A stretch of 13,232 nt of DNA, from contig JBGOUJ010000151.1 of the NCBI GenBank assembly GCA_041477005.1, forward strand, positions 1-13,232, read 5' to 3'. This document shows, one piece after another, positions 6,656 through 13,232 of the stretch; position 1 is the stretch's first letter; every line of letters begins with the position of its first letter. Under the pieces are notes generated by a model that did no database searches, was not told the origin of the DNA, and was given only the letters and a program-made list of their open reading frames with translations. A program made the translations under genes and the position numbers. This DNA comes from JBGOUJ01 sp041477005 (lineage in GTDB: Bacteria; Acidobacteriota; Terriglobia; Bryobacterales; JACQDG01).

Positions 6656-6672
6656 GACGGCTCAGGCATAGG

Positions 6673-6696
6673 TCAATAAATCAACAAATCAAGAAA
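6673..6696 (+). repeat. Three-copy 8-bp tandem repeat in the proS leader
   Basis: Three consecutive units TCAATAAA, TCAACAAA and TCAAGAAA (consensus TCAAnAAA) lie 9 nt before the proS start. Only the fifth base differs between units. The stretch is AT-rich and purine-rich and sits where a Shine-Dalgarno would be, so it may keep the ribosome site unstructured. This role is inference. Confidence 0.85.
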
Positions 6697-6704
6697 TCCT
6701 CCCC

Positions 6705-8441
6705 ATGCGCTGGAGTCAACTCTTCATACCTACCCTGCGGGAAACTCCCGCCGAGGCCGAGGTCGCGAGCCACCGGCTCCTGCTGCGCGCCGGTTACATC
6801 CGGCCGCTGGCGGCCGGCCTATACAGCTATCTGTTGCTGGCCCAGCGCTCCCTGCGCAAGATCGCCAAAATCGTCCGCGAGGAAATGGATGCCATCGGCG
6901 CCCAGGAGTTCTACCTGCCCGAGCTGCACCCGGCCGAACTCTGGCAGGAGAGCGGCCGCTATGAAGTCATGGGCGACACCCTGTTCAAGCTCCAGGACCG
7001 CTGGGGCCGCCAGATGTGCCTGGGCATGACCGAAGAAGAGGTGATGACCTCCATCGCCCGCGCCGAGCTGCGCAGCTACAAGCAGTTGCCCCAGATCTGG
7101 TATCAGATCCAGACCAAGTTTCGCGACGAGCCGCGTCCCAAATCCGGCTTGCTGCGCGTCCGCGAATTCATCATGAAGGATTCCTATTCCTTCGACCTGG
7201 ACGAAGCCGGCCTCGACGTCAGCTACCAGAAACACCACCGCGCGTACTGCCGGATCTTCGAGCGCTGCGGCCTGCAGTATCTGATCGTCGAGGCCCACTC
7301 CGGCGCGATGGGCGGCAGCCAGTCGCACGAATTCATGATCGCTTCCAACGCCGGCGAGGATTGGATCGCCGTCTGCACCTCCTGCGGCTACTCGGCCAAC
7401 CTGGAGAAGGCCCAATCGCGTCCCGTCCCGCCCGCGGCGCCCGATCCGGAAACGGAGGCCAAGCCCGAGATGTTCGCCACCCCCGGCCGCAAGACCATCG
7501 CCGAGGTGGCCGAGTTCGTCGGGCTGCCGGAAACTTCGCAGATCAAGAGCCTGGTGCTGGTGGCCGGCGGCAAGCCGGTGCTGGTGCTGCTGCGGGGCGA
7601 TCATCAATTGAACGAGGCCAAGCTCGCCGGCACCCTGGGTTCTCAAAGCGGCGGCGAGGCCCGCCCCGCCCACGCCGAAGAGATCCGCCAATGGTTTGGG
7701 GCGAGCGCCGGCTCGCTCGGCCCGGTGGGCATCGCCAACCTGGAAAGCGCCAAGATGCAGCTCCTGGCCGACGAAGCCCTGCGTGGCCGCAGGAACATGA
7801 TCGCCGGCGCCAACCGGGACGATTCTCACCTCCGCCACGTCACCCCCGGCCGTGACTTTGAGGCCCGTTACCTCGACCTTCGCTCCGTCGCCACCGGCGA
7901 CGGCTGCATCCGCTGCGGCGCCGTGCTGGAGCTTAGAAAGTGCATCGAGATAGGCCACATCTTCAAGCTCGGTTACCGGTACACGGAGTCGATGGGCGCC
8001 CGAGTCCTCAACGCGGATGGCAAGGAAGTAACCCCCATCATGGGCTCCTACGGCATCGGCCTGGAGCGGATACTGACCGCCGCTGTCGAGCAGGGCAACG
8101 ATAAGGACGGCATGTCCCTGCCTCCCTCGATCGCCCCCTTCGACGTAGTGGTGACGCCGGTGAACTTCAACGACCCGGCCCAGCGGCAGGCGGCCGAGGC
8201 CCTCTACTCCCAATGCCGCGACGCCGGCCTCGATCCCTTGCTGGACGACCGCGACGAGCGACCCGGGGTCAAGTTCAAGGACGCCGACCTGATCGGCATC
8301 CCCTTCCGCATCAACGTCGGCCGGAAGCTCCCCCAGGGCTTGGTGGAAGTGGTAACGCGGCGCACGCGGGAATCGAGCGACGTGAAGCTGGACCAGGCCC
8401 CCGCCGCGGTCGAGCAGGGCAAGGCGGAGCGCCCGGTGTGA
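6705..8441 (+). CDS. proS: Prolyl-tRNA synthetase (bacterial type, with editing insertion)
   Basis: This class II synthetase charges tRNA(Pro) with proline. At 578 residues it matches bacterial-type ProS (about 565-580) carrying the INS editing domain between motifs 2 and 3. The N-terminus MRWSQLFIPTLRETPAEAEV is characteristic. The proline-activation block is GMTEEEV (107-113). Motif 2 is FRDEPRPKSGLLRVREF (139-155). The editing insertion spans about 225-400, and motif 3 is MGSYGIGLERIL (446-457). Two Cys pairs, CTSCGY near 224 and CIRCG near 403, flank the insertion and could bind metal; they are a recurrent feature of this ProS type. The C-terminal anticodon-binding domain ends with LDDRDERPGVKFKDADLIG. 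The start ATG has no recognisable Shine-Dalgarno; TCAAnAAA repeats precede it. The last codons overlap the next gene by 4 nt (GTGA). Confidence 0.96.
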   Translation: MRWSQLFIPTLRETPAEAEVASHRLLLRAGYIRPLAAGLYSYLLLAQRSLRKIAKIVREEMDAIGAQEFYLPELHPAELWQESGRYEVMGDTLFKLQDRWGRQMCLGMTEEEVMTSIARAELRSYKQLPQIWYQIQTKFRDEPRPKSGLLRVREFIMKDSYSFDLDEAGLDVSYQKHHRAYCRIFERCGLQYLIVEAHSGAMGGSQSHEFMIASNAGEDWIAVCTSCGYSANLEKAQSRPVPPAAPDPETEAKPEMFATPGRKTIAEVAEFVGLPETSQIKSLVLVAGGKPVLVLLRGDHQLNEAKLAGTLGSQSGGEARPAHAEEIRQWFGASAGSLGPVGIANLESAKMQLLADEALRGRRNMIAGANRDDSHLRHVTPGRDFEARYLDLRSVATGDGCIRCGAVLELRKCIEIGHIFKLGYRYTESMGARVLNADGKEVTPIMGSYGIGLERILTAAVEQGNDKDGMSLPPSIAPFDVVVTPVNFNDPAQRQAAEALYSQCRDAGLDPLLDDRDERPGVKFKDADLIGIPFRINVGRKLPQGLVEVVTRRTRESSDVKLDQAPAAVEQGKAERPV

Positions 8442-8764
8442 AGCTTCATCCGAGGCGGTGGCTGGCCCTGGTTCTGCTCGCCGCTTTCGTTTACCTGACC
8501 GCAAGTCTGACGCCTTACTTACTGGCTGACCTCCGCTTGCAACGATCCCTCGAAGAAATTAAACGGTCCGGCGAGCGGTCGCCCGACGCGTTACGCTCCC
8601 AAGTGGTTGAGCGGGCGAAACAGCTTCACGTGCCGGTCGAGGCCAGCAACGTGCACGTGGAACTGTCGGGCGGCGCGCCCCGGATCACGGTCCGCTACCA
8701 GGTGCGGGTCGACCTGCCCGGCTACACGGTGCAGTTGCATTTCTCCCCAACCGCCGGCACGTAG
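8438..8764 (+). CDS. Small single-pass membrane protein, function unknown
   Basis: The GTG at 8438 overlaps the proS stop (GTGA), a classic translational-coupling arrangement, and gives a 108-residue product. The N-terminus VKLHPRRW is positively charged and precedes one hydrophobic segment (residues 8-29), so the protein is probably anchored by its N-terminus with the rest outside the cytoplasm. A charged helical linker (31-60) leads to a compact segment rich in beta-type residues, SNVHVELSGG and PRITVRYQVRVDLPGYTVQL. This layout recalls short DUF4845-like membrane proteins, but I cannot confirm membership. No catalytic motif is visible. The stop is directly followed by the heptamer array. 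Its coupling to proS may reflect only operon packing. Confidence 0.72.
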   Translation: MKLHPRRWLALVLLAAFVYLTASLTPYLLADLRLQRSLEEIKRSGERSPDALRSQVVERAKQLHVPVEASNVHVELSGGAPRITVRYQVRVDLPGYTVQLHFSPTAGT

Positions 8765-8770
8765 TAGAAC

Positions 8771-9085
8771 ATCAGCCGTCGGAACGTCAGCCGCCAGCGA
8801 TCAGCCCTCAGCCGTCAGCCGTCAGCCGTCAGAACAGCAGCGATCGGCCGTCAGCGATCAGCCGTCAGAACGTCAGCCATCAGCCGTCAGCCGTCAGCCG
8901 TCAGCCAGCAGCCATCAGCCATCAGCGATCAGCTATCAGCCATTCAGCCGTCGGAACGTCAGCCATCAGCCGTCAGTCCGCAGCTATCAGCGATCAGCCG
9001 TCAGCGATCAGCGCGGTCAGCGATCAGCCCTCAGCCCGCAGCCGCCGGTGGTCAGCCACCAGGCGCCAGCGATCAGCCCGGTCGC
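8771..9085 (+). repeat. Degenerate heptanucleotide array, about 40 units of (R)TCAGC(C/G)
   Basis: Nearly the whole stretch parses into 7-bp units: GTCAGCC, ATCAGCC, ATCAGCG, CTCAGCC, and occasional 8-bp GTCAGAAC or GTCGGAAC. The array starts 6 bp after the stop of the membrane-protein gene and decays after about 9085. It is open in one frame as a Ser/Gln/Pro-rich peptide, but the 7-bp period explains this. No unit is long enough for a CRISPR repeat, and there are no spacers. Confidence 0.92.
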
Positions 9086-9126
9086 CAGAGAGCACCCATC
9101 GCCGCCGGTGTAACGGTATGATAGAG

Positions 9127-9136
9127 AAAGGAGGTC
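9127..9136 (+). promoter_or_regulatory. Perfect Shine-Dalgarno-like AAAGGAGGTC without a nearby start codon
   Basis: AAAGGAGGTC is fully complementary to the 16S 3' end. No ATG or GTG opens a useful frame within the normal 5-10 nt; the first ATG (9160) encodes two residues then stops. A TATGAT lies just upstream (9117-9122). The next real gene starts at 9225, about 90 nt away, beyond the inverse heptamer block. Confidence 0.45.
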
Positions 9137-9140
9137 TAAA

Positions 9141-9215
9141 GGCTGATAGCTGAAAGCGGATGGCTTAGAACGGAGGACTGAAGGCTGATAGCTGAAGCTG
9201 ATAGCTGACGGCTGG
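9141..9215 (-). repeat. Inverse-orientation heptamer block
   Basis: This stretch contains GGCTGAT, AGCTGAA, GGCTGAT, AGCTGAA and AGCTGAC, the reverse complements of the units in 8771-9085. The two arrays face each other across about 55 bp and could fold into an imperfect hairpin. The block ends 9 nt before the start of the penicillin-binding protein gene. Confidence 0.85.
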
Positions 9216-9224
9216 TTTTCGACT

Positions 9225-11765
9225 ATGAGAGTCAGGGTCTCCAAACCCGGCGGGTTCTGGCGGTTCTGGTTAGGCCCGGTCGGGAAAGTCCTGCTGGCCC
9301 TTTTCCTGATCGGCGCCATCACCGGCGCTGCCGCCTTCGGCTATTACTGGGAAAAATACGCCCGGCTGATCGACCGCAAGCTCAGCCAGGGGCCTTTCAA
9401 TACGCCTTCCAAGATCTTTGCTGCGCCGGAGGCCGTCTATGTAGGCCAGCCGACCTCGCCCGCCGAGATCATTTCCCGCCTGCGCAACGCCGGCTATTCG
9501 GAATCGAGCTCCAACCGCAACGGCTGGTATCGCCCCCGCGCCGACGCGGTCGAGATCTTCCCCGGCGCGGATTCTTACTTCACCGCCGAGCCGGCCGTGG
9601 TGAAGTTCACCGGAACCAAGGTGGCCCGCATCGTCTCGTTGCGCGACAACACCGACCAGGCCCTCTACGAGCTCGAGCCGGAGCTGATCACCAATCTCTT
9701 CGATAAGAACCGCGACAAGCGCCGGCTGGTGCGCTTCGAAGAGATCCCCAAGGTCCTGGTCGATGCCATCGTTTCCATCGAGGATAAGCGCTTCTTCGAG
9801 CACTCCGGCTTCGACCCCATCCGGATTATCCGGGCGGCTTGGGTGGACGTGCGCGAGCGGCGCCTGGACCAGGGCGCTTCCACCCTGAGCCAGCAGTTAG
9901 CCAAGATGTTTTTCCTGACCCCGGACAAGCGCTGGAGCCGCAAGCTGGCCGAGCTGGTGATCACCCTGCAACTGGAGCGGCGGCTGAGCAAGCAGCAGAT
10001 CTTCGAGTTCTACGCCAACCAGGTGCCCATCGGCCGCCGCGGCAGCTTTAATATCCAGGGAATCGGGGAGGCATCCCAGGCCTATTTCGCTAAGGACTTC
10101 CGCGAGCTGAACCTGGCCGAGGCGGCGACGCTGGCCGGCCTGATCCAGCGGCCGTCCTACCTGAATCCCTTCCGCAACCCCGACCGCGCCCGCGACCGCC
10201 GCAACGCGGTTCTCAAGGCCATGCTGGAAAACGGCTACATCCGCCAGGCGCAATACGAGCAGGCCCTGAAGGCGCCGCTGAACGTCGCCGCCGGCGGCGC
10301 CGAATCGGCCGACGCCCCCTACTTCGTGGACTTGGTCAACGAGCAGTTGCAGGAGCATTTCCCCGAGAAAGACCTGCTCACCCAGACCTACCGCGTCTAC
10401 ACCACGCTCGACCTGAATCTCCAGCGGGCGGCGGTCGACGCCGTGCGCTACGGCATGCCCCTGGTCGACGAGCAGATCAAGCGCCAGCGCCGCTTCCGCG
10501 GCCAGACCCCGCCCTCGGCGCAGTGCGCCCTGGTCGCTCTCGACCCCCACACCGGCGAGGTCAAGGCGCTGCTCGGCGGCCGCAGCTACGGACTGAGCCA
10601 GTTGAACCGCGTGGTGGCCAAGCGCCAGCCCGGCTCGGCCTTCAAGCCTTTCGTCTATGCGGCGGCGCTCAGCTCCGCGCTCGATTCGTCCAACCCCGTG
10701 ATCACGCCCATCTCTCCTATCGATGACTCCCCCACCACCTTCTGGTTCGACGGCAAGCCCTACGAGCCGTCCAACTTCAAGCACGAATTCCATGGCATGA
10801 CCACGGTGCGCACCGCGCTCGCCAAGTCCATGAACGTGGCCACGATCAAGGTGGCCGAGATGGTGGGCTATGACCGGGTGGTGGACCTGGCCCGCCGGGC
10901 CGGCATGAACGAGCAGATCCTGGCCACCCCGGCCGTGGCGCTGGGCGCCTACGAGGTGCAGCCGATCGAGGTCGCCGGCGCCTACACCGTCTTCGCCAAT
11001 GGGGGCGTGCGTGCTTCGCCTTACATGATCCGCTCGGTGCGGGCGCAGACCGGGCCCGAGGTGCTCGCGAACCACACCGTCGAAACCAAGGTCCTCGACC
11101 CGCGTATCGCCTACATAATGACCAACCTGCTCGAGGAAGTGATGCGCTCCGGAACCGCCGCCGGCGTTCGCGCCCGCGGCTTCGTGGTCCCGGCGGCCGG
11201 CAAGACCGGCACTTCCCACGACGGCTGGTTCGCCGGCTACACCTCCAACCTGCTCTGCATCGTCTGGGTGGGCTTCGACGACAACACGGAGCTCGACCTG
11301 GAGGGCGCCAAATCGGCCCTTCCCATCTGGACCGAGTTCATGAAGAAGGCGGTCACGTTGCGCGCCTATCGCAACCCGGCCCCGTTCGAGCCGGTGGATG
11401 GGATCGTCACCGCCGAGGTCGATCCGGACACCCAGGAGCTGGCCACGGTCAACTGCCCGAACCGCCACATGGAAGTCTTCGTAGCCGGCACGCAGCCGGC
11501 AGCCTACTGCCGCGTCCACGGGGGCCGGCCCGGCAGCACCCCGCTGCTCACCACCGTCGCCGGTTGGGATACCGAGCCGGAAAAGCCGCAACCCCGGGGC
11601 AACATGGTCATCGCCGACGCCAAGCCCGCCCCCACCGCCGTCGTCGCCCAGCCTCCCCGCGCCGTGGTGCGCTCGGTCCCCCTTCCGGTCGAGTCCGAAA
11701 AAGCCCCCGCCGACAGGTCCCAGAAAAAGGGCTTCTTCCGCCGCATCTGGGATGTGTTTAAATAG
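9225..11765 (+). CDS. Bifunctional class A penicillin-binding protein (PBP1-type)
   Basis: This 846-residue membrane-anchored enzyme both polymerises lipid II glycan strands and cross-links the peptides. The cytoplasmic tail is short and a hydrophobic segment at residues 18-41 anchors it. A region at about 60-155 (PSKIFAAPEAVYVG, then GWYRPRADAVEIF) resembles the UB2H domain of E. coli PBP1b. The GT51 transglycosylase domain (about 165-345) has catalytic Glu186 in SIEDKRFFEHSGFD, then QGASTLSQQLAK (216-227) and RRLSKQQIFEFYAN. The transpeptidase domain has S471-A-F-K474 (SxxK), S535-M-N537 (SxN) and K660-T-G (KTG), all intact. The tail from about residue 780 is Pro/Ala-rich and ends KKGFFRRIWDVFK. 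No clear Shine-Dalgarno precedes the ATG; inverse heptamer repeats sit there instead. The TPR gene follows 25 nt later. Confidence 0.95.
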   Translation: MRVRVSKPGGFWRFWLGPVGKVLLALFLIGAITGAAAFGYYWEKYARLIDRKLSQGPFNTPSKIFAAPEAVYVGQPTSPAEIISRLRNAGYSESSSNRNGWYRPRADAVEIFPGADSYFTAEPAVVKFTGTKVARIVSLRDNTDQALYELEPELITNLFDKNRDKRRLVRFEEIPKVLVDAIVSIEDKRFFEHSGFDPIRIIRAAWVDVRERRLDQGASTLSQQLAKMFFLTPDKRWSRKLAELVITLQLERRLSKQQIFEFYANQVPIGRRGSFNIQGIGEASQAYFAKDFRELNLAEAATLAGLIQRPSYLNPFRNPDRARDRRNAVLKAMLENGYIRQAQYEQALKAPLNVAAGGAESADAPYFVDLVNEQLQEHFPEKDLLTQTYRVYTTLDLNLQRAAVDAVRYGMPLVDEQIKRQRRFRGQTPPSAQCALVALDPHTGEVKALLGGRSYGLSQLNRVVAKRQPGSAFKPFVYAAALSSALDSSNPVITPISPIDDSPTTFWFDGKPYEPSNFKHEFHGMTTVRTALAKSMNVATIKVAEMVGYDRVVDLARRAGMNEQILATPAVALGAYEVQPIEVAGAYTVFANGGVRASPYMIRSVRAQTGPEVLANHTVETKVLDPRIAYIMTNLLEEVMRSGTAAGVRARGFVVPAAGKTGTSHDGWFAGYTSNLLCIVWVGFDDNTELDLEGAKSALPIWTEFMKKAVTLRAYRNPAPFEPVDGIVTAEVDPDTQELATVNCPNRHMEVFVAGTQPAAYCRVHGGRPGSTPLLTTVAGWDTEPEKPQPRGNMVIADAKPAPTAVVAQPPRAVVRSVPLPVESEKAPADRSQKKGFFRRIWDVFK

Positions 11766-11790
11766 GAGTGGATGATTCAGGAGGCACGCC

Positions 11791-12546
11791 ATGTTGGCCT
11801 CCCTCGTGTTGGCTCTGGCCCTTGCTCCCCAACTGGTTGACAAGACGCAACAACCCGCCACCCCTCCCCATCCGGCCGTCGATCTGAGCCCCGAGAAGCG
11901 CGGCGACGTCTTCATGGCCCGCAAGATGTACCGCGAGGCCGCCGAAGCTTACCAGCAAGGCCTGCAAGCGGACCCCAAGAGCCATCTGCTGTACAACAAG
12001 CTCGGCATCGCCTACCACCAGCAACTGCAGTTCGGTCCGGCGCAGCGCTGCTACGAGAGAGCGATCAAGCTGGATCGCGATTACCCGGAAGCGGTCAATA
12101 ACCTGGGCACCATCTATTACGCCCGCAAGAGCTACCGCCGGGCCATCTCGAGTTACAAAAAGGCCCTGCGGCTGACCCCCGACTCGGCCTCCATCCACAG
12201 CAACCTGGGAACGGCTTACTTTGCCCGCAAGAACTACAATCTGGCCTCCGAGGAATACGCCACCGCGCTGAAGCTCGACTCCGAGATCTTCGAGCACCGC
12301 GGCACCTTCGGCAGCCTGTTGCAGGAGCGCAGCGTGGAAGACCGCGCCCGCCTGCACTACTACCTGGCCAAGACCTACGCCGCCGCGGGTTATACCGACC
12401 GCGCTATCGCCTACCTGCGCAAGGCCCTGGAAGAGGGCCTCAAGGACCGCAACAAGATCCCCGAAGAGAAGGAATTCGCCGCCCTTCGCGACAACCCCGA
12501 GTTCCAGCAGCTCCTCACCGCCAACATCCCGGCGATCCCGCAGTAG
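11791..12546 (+). CDS. Secreted or periplasmic tetratricopeptide-repeat protein
   Basis: This 251-residue TPR protein is a protein-protein interaction scaffold rather than an enzyme. A short hydrophobic N-terminus (MLASLVLALALAPQ) is signal-peptide-like, though without a strong positively charged start. Four consecutive 34-residue TPR units can be read at about 33-66, 67-100, 101-134 and 135-168 (for example LGIAYHQQLQFGPAQRCYERAIKLD), with a fifth at about 185-218 (YYLAKTYAAAGYTDRAIAYL). A good Shine-Dalgarno, AGGAGG (11779-11784), lies 6 nt before the ATG, the best ribosome site in the window. It sits 25 nt after the class A PBP gene and is probably cotranscribed, so an envelope or peptidoglycan-related adaptor role is plausible. 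That role is inferred only from position. Confidence 0.85.
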   Translation: MLASLVLALALAPQLVDKTQQPATPPHPAVDLSPEKRGDVFMARKMYREAAEAYQQGLQADPKSHLLYNKLGIAYHQQLQFGPAQRCYERAIKLDRDYPEAVNNLGTIYYARKSYRRAISSYKKALRLTPDSASIHSNLGTAYFARKNYNLASEEYATALKLDSEIFEHRGTFGSLLQERSVEDRARLHYYLAKTYAAAGYTDRAIAYLRKALEEGLKDRNKIPEEKEFAALRDNPEFQQLLTANIPAIPQ

Positions 12547-12587
12547 AAGCACCGGCGAAACCAGCCGCTACGTCGAGGACCGGCGAA

Positions 12588-12749
12588 TGTGCTAATGGTC
12601 GCCCAGTTGGCCGATGCGCAGGTCCAGCTCATCCGCCACATTGACGATTACGAAAACCGAGTGAACCGCGCCCTCTTGGCCCTGACGGCATCACAGAAGC
12701 AAACCGAGGAGAAGCTGCACGCGCTCATCGGCGTCGTTGACGGGATGCA
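12588..12749 (+). repeat. Direct duplication, left copy (130-bp internal deletion)
   Basis: This segment pairs with 12941-13232. The offset is 353 bp at the left octamer and 483 bp in the main block, so 130 bp are missing here relative to the right copy. Confidence 0.85.
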
Positions 12750-12768
12750 GCGCGGGGGTCAGAAATAG
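12595..12768 (+). pseudogene. Truncated duplicate of the small coiled-coil gene
   Basis: The 57-codon frame MVAQLADAQVQLIRHIDDYE...GMQRGGQK is nearly identical to the interior of the gene at 12958. Its first 155 bp (12595-12749) match 13078-13232 with four differences, each changing an amino acid (D/E, V/I, I/S, A/E). Upstream, both copies share TGTGCTAA (12588-12595 and 12941-12948), but this copy lacks the 130 bp between that octamer and the second block. It has therefore lost the normal start, the first 40 codons and the coiled-coil heptads. An in-frame ATG survives at the junction, so a short peptide could still be made. No Shine-Dalgarno is visible. I call it a remnant; an expressed micro-gene is the alternative. 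Confidence 0.65.
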
Positions 12769-12957
12769 GCAGAGAGCCTGCTACCCCTTACTTCACAGAA
12801 ACCCCAGAAACTGCTCCGCGGTCGGTCAGAGCTTCTTGCCCCGCCGGTGGATGATCCCCCGACCCGAGCTGAGCACCGCCAACACCGGCGACCCCGGTGG
12901 GAGCGGCGCCTCCGGGCATCCAGGTCGAAATCCTGTGGAGTGTGCTAACGTAAACGC
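12769..12957. other. Intergenic stretch between the two duplicate copies
   Basis: I see no gene, strong promoter or terminator in these 189 bp. It probably represents the 3' flank of the left copy and the 5' flank of the right copy. Only the TGTGCTAA octamer at 12941-12948 is shared with the left copy's flank. Confidence 0.5.
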
Positions 12958-13232
12958 ATGGACATCGAGCCAACCAGGGAGTTCATTCTCGACCAGCAAG
13001 CCAAGTTCTGGGCGCGCATGGACGAGATGCAGAAGCAGCAGGCTGAGATGCAGAAGCAGCAGGCTGCGACGCAGGTCATGGTCGCCCAGTTGGCCGAGGC
13101 GCAGATCCAGCTCATCCGCCACAGTGACGATTACGAAAACCGAGTGAACCGCGCCCTCTTGGCCCTGACGGAATCACAGAAGCAAACCGAGGAGAAGCTG
13201 CACGCGCTCATCGGCGTCGTTGACGGGATGCA
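12958..13232 (+). CDS. Small coiled-coil protein, 3' end beyond the window
   Basis: The frame begins MDIEPTREFILDQQAKFWAR at 12958 and runs open to the window edge, with 91 codons visible. Residues 21-38 are a heptad repeat, DEMQKQQAEMQKQQA, made by two perfect 21-bp tandem units (13024-13065), followed by a long amphipathic helix, VAQLAEAQIQLIRHSDDYEN. The visible part ends in SQKQTEEKLHALIGVVDGM. No enzymatic motif or membrane segment is seen, so it is most likely an oligomerising cytoplasmic protein of unknown role. By analogy to the truncated copy the gene should end a few codons beyond the window. I recall similar short LTESQRRTDERLNALI-type proteins in Acidobacteriota but cannot verify it. 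No clear Shine-Dalgarno precedes the ATG. Confidence 0.7.
   Translation, partial: MDIEPTREFILDQQAKFWARMDEMQKQQAEMQKQQAATQVMVAQLAEAQIQLIRHSDDYENRVNRALLALTESQKQTEEKLHALIGVVDGM
13024..13065 (+). repeat. Two perfect 21-bp tandem units encoding EMQKQQA twice
   Basis: Positions 13024-13044 and 13045-13065 are identical. The 21-bp period adds exactly one coiled-coil heptad per copy, so copy-number change would lengthen or shorten the coil without a frameshift. Confidence 0.95.

Noticed and set aside
8771..9085. CRISPR array
   Set aside because: Units are 7-8 bp, tandem and without spacers, and no cas genes are present.
8607..9113. Open frame giving a Ser/Gln/Pro-rich repeat protein
   Set aside because: It runs through the heptamer array. 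A 7-bp repeat without stops is open by periodicity, and its 5' part overlaps the membrane-protein gene in another frame.
9160..9168. Start codon for the Shine-Dalgarno at 9127
   Set aside because: The frame is ATG GCT TAG, two residues, and lies too far (about 24 nt) from the site.
12826..13122. Minus-strand open frame over the duplicated region
   Set aside because: It is antisense to the coiled-coil gene, Leu/Arg-rich from reversed heptads, and the matching frame is not kept in the left copy.

Overview
The window is GC-rich chromosomal DNA of housekeeping type. Gene order, frequent weak Shine-Dalgarno signals, the EF-P loop type, dispersed heptamer repeats and a small coiled-coil family suggest a member of the Acidobacteriota (Solibacter/Bryobacter-like). 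That assignment is an inference from recall, not a search result.

Layout. (1) 1-483 is the 3' end of selA (selenocysteine synthase, +). It converges on a minus-strand pair, efp (elongation factor P) followed 13 nt later by a Tat-exported SGNH hydrolase. (2) A short divergent promoter zone (1767-1845) separates efp from ppx, an exopolyphosphatase/GppA phosphatase with a C-terminal HD domain (1846-3396, +). (3) 3397-4159 has no convincing protein gene. On the minus strand it carries a strong-looking promoter (A-tract, TTGACA, 17 nt, TATCGT). About 7 nt downstream begins a segment of about 610 nt whose two ends are perfect 10-bp inverse complements and which finishes in eight T residues. I read this as an undescribed large structured non-coding RNA gene; it is the most interesting object here. 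(4) glyA and a GT4 glycosyltransferase form a minus-strand pair (6631 down to 4160). (5) glyA and proS diverge from an 18-bp imperfect palindrome made of two abutting extended -10 elements. The proS leader holds a three-copy 8-bp repeat. proS overlaps a small single-pass membrane protein gene by 4 nt (GTGA). (6) 8771-9215 is a non-coding array of about 40 degenerate TCAGC-type heptamers facing a shorter array in inverse orientation. (7) A bifunctional class A penicillin-binding protein is followed 25 nt later by a secreted TPR protein. (8) The right end holds a small coiled-coil gene (running off the window) and, 5' of it, a truncated duplicate.

Functionally the window mixes translation (selA, efp, glyA, proS), polyphosphate/(p)ppGpp metabolism (ppx) and cell-envelope work (PBP, glycosyltransferase, TPR protein). 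Nothing suggests a phage, integrated plasmid or defence island. The novelty is in the non-coding DNA.
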